Origin: Formosa sp030427735
GTDB taxonomy: Bacteria; Bacteroidota; Bacteroidia; Flavobacteriales; Flavobacteriaceae
Direction of reading: 5' to 3'
DNA: 64,000 bases
Assembly: GCF_051200825.1 (NCBI RefSeq)
Contig: NZ_CP195158.1
Coordinates: forward strand, 2,604,001 to 2,668,000
Below, piece by piece: positions 61,949 through 64,000 of the stretch (its first letter is position 1; every line of letters starts with the position of its first letter). A model generated the notes under the pieces. That model saw only the letters and a list, made by a program, of their open reading frames with translations. It made no database searches and had not been told where the DNA came from. Both the position numbers and the translations under genes were made by a program.

Positions 61949-64000
61949 ATGAATACCAAGCTGCAAACACCTATAGATTACTTAAAAGGGGTTGGACCAA
62001 ATCGTGCAGATTTACTCCGTAAAGAACTTGGTATTTTTACTTATCAAGATCTTATCAACCTATTCCCTAATCGTTATTTAGACCGTACGCAATACTATAA
62101 AATCTCGCAATTACAACGCAATAATGCCGACGTACAAATACTAGGCCGACTAGTAGGTTTTAAAGAAGTAACCCAAGGCAAAAAAAAACGTCTTGTAGGT
62201 ACTTTTAAAGACGATACTGGAGCCATGGAGCTGGTCTGGTTTAGAGGTTATAAATGGATAAAAGAAAGCGTAAAATTAAATACCGATTATGTTATTTTTG
62301 GAAAAACCAATTGGTTTAATGGCGTTTTTAATATGCCACATCCAGAAATGGAATTGCTTTCCGAACACGAAAAAAACTTGCGCTCGGCCATGCAACCTGT
62401 TTACCCATCGACCGAAAAGCTAAGCAACAAAGGGATAACGAATAGGGTGATGAGCAAAATTATGCAGCAACTTTTTTTAGAAACGCAAGGTAAGTTTGAA
62501 GAAACACTTTCGGAACCGCTTTTAAAAGAATTAAAATTACTCTCTAAGGCCGAAGCTCTGTTTAACGTACATTTTCCTAAAAACCAAGAATTATTGGCTC
62601 GCGCGCAATTCAGATTAAAATTTGAAGAATTGTTTTATATTCAGTTACAATTAATTCTTAAAAATTTAATCCATAAATCTAAAATCAAAGGATTCACTTT
62701 CGATAAGGTCGGCACGCACTTTAACACTTTTTTTAAGCACCATTTACCTTTTAATTTAACAGGAGCACAAAAACGTGTTATAAAAGAAATTCGAGCCGAT
62801 TTAGGTAGCAACGCCCAAATGAACCGACTTCTGCAAGGCGATGTAGGTTCTGGAAAAACCATTGTCGCCTTAATGTCTATGCTTATAGCTTTAGACAATG
62901 GATTTCAAGCCTGTTTAATGGCCCCTACCGAAATTTTAGCCATTCAACATTACAATGGACTTACAGAACTGTGCACAGACTTAAACATTACTATAAAATT
63001 ACTAACGGGCTCTACCACAACTTCCGAACGGAAAGACATTCATAATACTTTAGAAGATGGCAGCTTACACATTTTAGTGGGCACACATGCTTTACTAGAA
63101 GATAAAGTGAAATTTAAAAATCTAGGGCTAGCAATTATAGACGAACAACATCGTTTTGGCGTGGCACAACGCAGTAAGTTATGGCACAAAAACACATCGC
63201 CACCACATATTTTGGTCATGACGGCAACTCCAATACCACGTACCTTAGCGATGTCGGTTTATGGCGATTTAGACATTTCAATTATAGACGAATTACCACC
63301 AGGACGACAACCCATAAAAACGGTACATCGTTATGATACCAACAGACTAAAAGTTTTAAAATTCATAAAAGATGAAATAGATAAAGGCAGACAAATTTAC
63401 ATTGTTTATCCGCTAATTCAGGAGAGCGAAAATATGGATTATAAAGATTTAATGGATGGTTACGAAAGTATTGCCAGAGATTTTCCTGCTCCCAAATATC
63501 AAATTTCTATCGTACACGGACAGATGAAGCCTGCCGATAAAGATTACGAAATGCAGCGTTTTATTAGCGGCGAAACCCAAATTATGGTGGCTACCACAGT
63601 TATAGAAGTTGGCGTAAATGTACCCAACGCCTCGGTAATGATTATAGAAAGTGCCGAACGCTTTGGCTTATCGCAACTTCACCAATTACGTGGGCGGGTT
63701 GGGCGCGGTGCCGAACAAAGTTACTGTATTTTAATGACCAGCCATAAACTAAGTAACGACAGTAAAACCAGATTAGAAACCATGGTAAAAACCAGCGATG
63801 GTTTTGAAATTGCTGAAGTCGATTTAAAATTACGTGGCCCTGGCGATATTATGGGCACGCAGCAAAGTGGTGTGTTAAACTTAAAAATAGCAGACATCAT
63901 AAAGGATAACGATATTCTTAAATTAGCCCGCTATCATGCCATGACCATTTTAAAAACCGATCCGCGTTTAATACAACCCGAACATCGCGTGATTTTAAAT
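61949..64000 (+). CDS. recG: ATP-dependent DNA helicase RecG (partial, 3' end beyond window)
   Basis: 684 codons are present and open at the right edge; about 15-20 residues are missing relative to the family's usual length of about 700. The N-terminal wedge domain starts LQTPIDYLKGVGPNRADLL. Walker A is GDVGSGKTIVALM, with DEQHRFGVAQR (DEQH box) and MTATPIPRTLAMSVYGDLD, then the second lobe ATTVIEVGVNVPNASVMIIE and QLHQLRGRVGRG. RecG remodels stalled forks and Holliday junctions. The -7-like TATATTCG (61936-61943) lies only 5 nt before the ATG, so the mRNA may be nearly leaderless. Confidence 0.96.
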   Translation, partial: MNTKLQTPIDYLKGVGPNRADLLRKELGIFTYQDLINLFPNRYLDRTQYYKISQLQRNNADVQILGRLVGFKEVTQGKKKRLVGTFKDDTGAMELVWFRGYKWIKESVKLNTDYVIFGKTNWFNGVFNMPHPEMELLSEHEKNLRSAMQPVYPSTEKLSNKGITNRVMSKIMQQLFLETQGKFEETLSEPLLKELKLLSKAEALFNVHFPKNQELLARAQFRLKFEELFYIQLQLILKNLIHKSKIKGFTFDKVGTHFNTFFKHHLPFNLTGAQKRVIKEIRADLGSNAQMNRLLQGDVGSGKTIVALMSMLIALDNGFQACLMAPTEILAIQHYNGLTELCTDLNITIKLLTGSTTTSERKDIHNTLEDGSLHILVGTHALLEDKVKFKNLGLAIIDEQHRFGVAQRSKLWHKNTSPPHILVMTATPIPRTLAMSVYGDLDISIIDELPPGRQPIKTVHRYDTNRLKVLKFIKDEIDKGRQIYIVYPLIQESENMDYKDLMDGYESIARDFPAPKYQISIVHGQMKPADKDYEMQRFISGETQIMVATTVIEVGVNVPNASVMIIESAERFGLSQLHQLRGRVGRGAEQSYCILMTSHKLSNDSKTRLETMVKTSDGFEIAEVDLKLRGPGDIMGTQQSGVLNLKIADIIKDNDILKLARYHAMTILKTDPRLIQPEHRVILN

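Overview
The window comes from the chromosome of an AT-rich marine Bacteroidetes, most likely a member of the Flavobacteriaceae. The evidence is a SusC/SusD pair, two proteins with C-terminal type IX secretion sorting domains, Bacteroidetes-type promoters (TTG, 19-20 nt, TAnnTTTG), few Shine-Dalgarno sites, and family-typical gene neighbourhoods (DUF493-DUF4290-murA; rpsF-rpsR-rplI). The genus cannot be fixed from the sequence alone.

Region 1 (about 0.1-14 kb) is an alginate utilisation locus. A leftward operon encodes a PL6 alginate lyase lipoprotein, a PL17 oligoalginate lyase and the cupin KdgF. A divergent rightward operon encodes a SusC-type TonB-dependent transporter and a SusD-type glycan-binding lipoprotein. 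These are followed by a GntR/FadR-type regulator and a leftward pair: a PL7 lyase lipoprotein and a secreted T9SS protein whose start is frameshifted in a homopolymer. Four promoters carry two or three copies of a 12-bp TTGG-N4-CCAA palindrome at an exact 13-bp period, each overlapping a TATATTTG -7 box. I infer these are the operators of the GntR regulator. One array (137-179) points off the left edge, suggesting that further regulon members lie there; DEH reductase, KDG kinase and aldolase are not in the window. The inferred flow is surface cleavage (PL7), capture and import (SusD/SusC), depolymerisation to unsaturated monomer (PL6, PL17) and conversion to the open DEH form (KdgF).

Region 2 (about 14.2-17.75 kb) is a scar and a small integrative element. 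It holds a broken tetR gene with its palindromic operator intact, a short remnant resembling an AhpD-like gene, three small unknown genes, a tyrosine recombinase, and tRNA-Met, whose 3' end abuts the recombinase.

Region 3 (17.9-29.9 kb) is mostly housekeeping: a START-like protein, a class IV aminotransferase, YqgE, HU, Fmt, RecQ, an AAA ATPase, DUF493, DUF4290 and MurA (with Asp in place of the usual active-site Cys). It ends with a YceI - outer membrane barrel - YceI cluster in which the barrel gene has an in-frame amber codon.

Region 4 (30.5-40.1 kb) is one 3219-residue gene for a secreted multidomain adhesin-like T9SS protein.

Region 5 (40.2-64 kb) is a housekeeping block: hisS, a MacB/FtsX-type permease, rpsF-rpsR-rplI, a LytTR response regulator, priA, a BrkB-family protein, nadC, a TsaC/Sua5-type gene, a lipoprotein esterase, a UvrD/PcrA helicase, an AsmA-like protein, an FMN glutamate-synthase-like protein, an M1 aminopeptidase with two tandem patatins, and recG running off the right edge.
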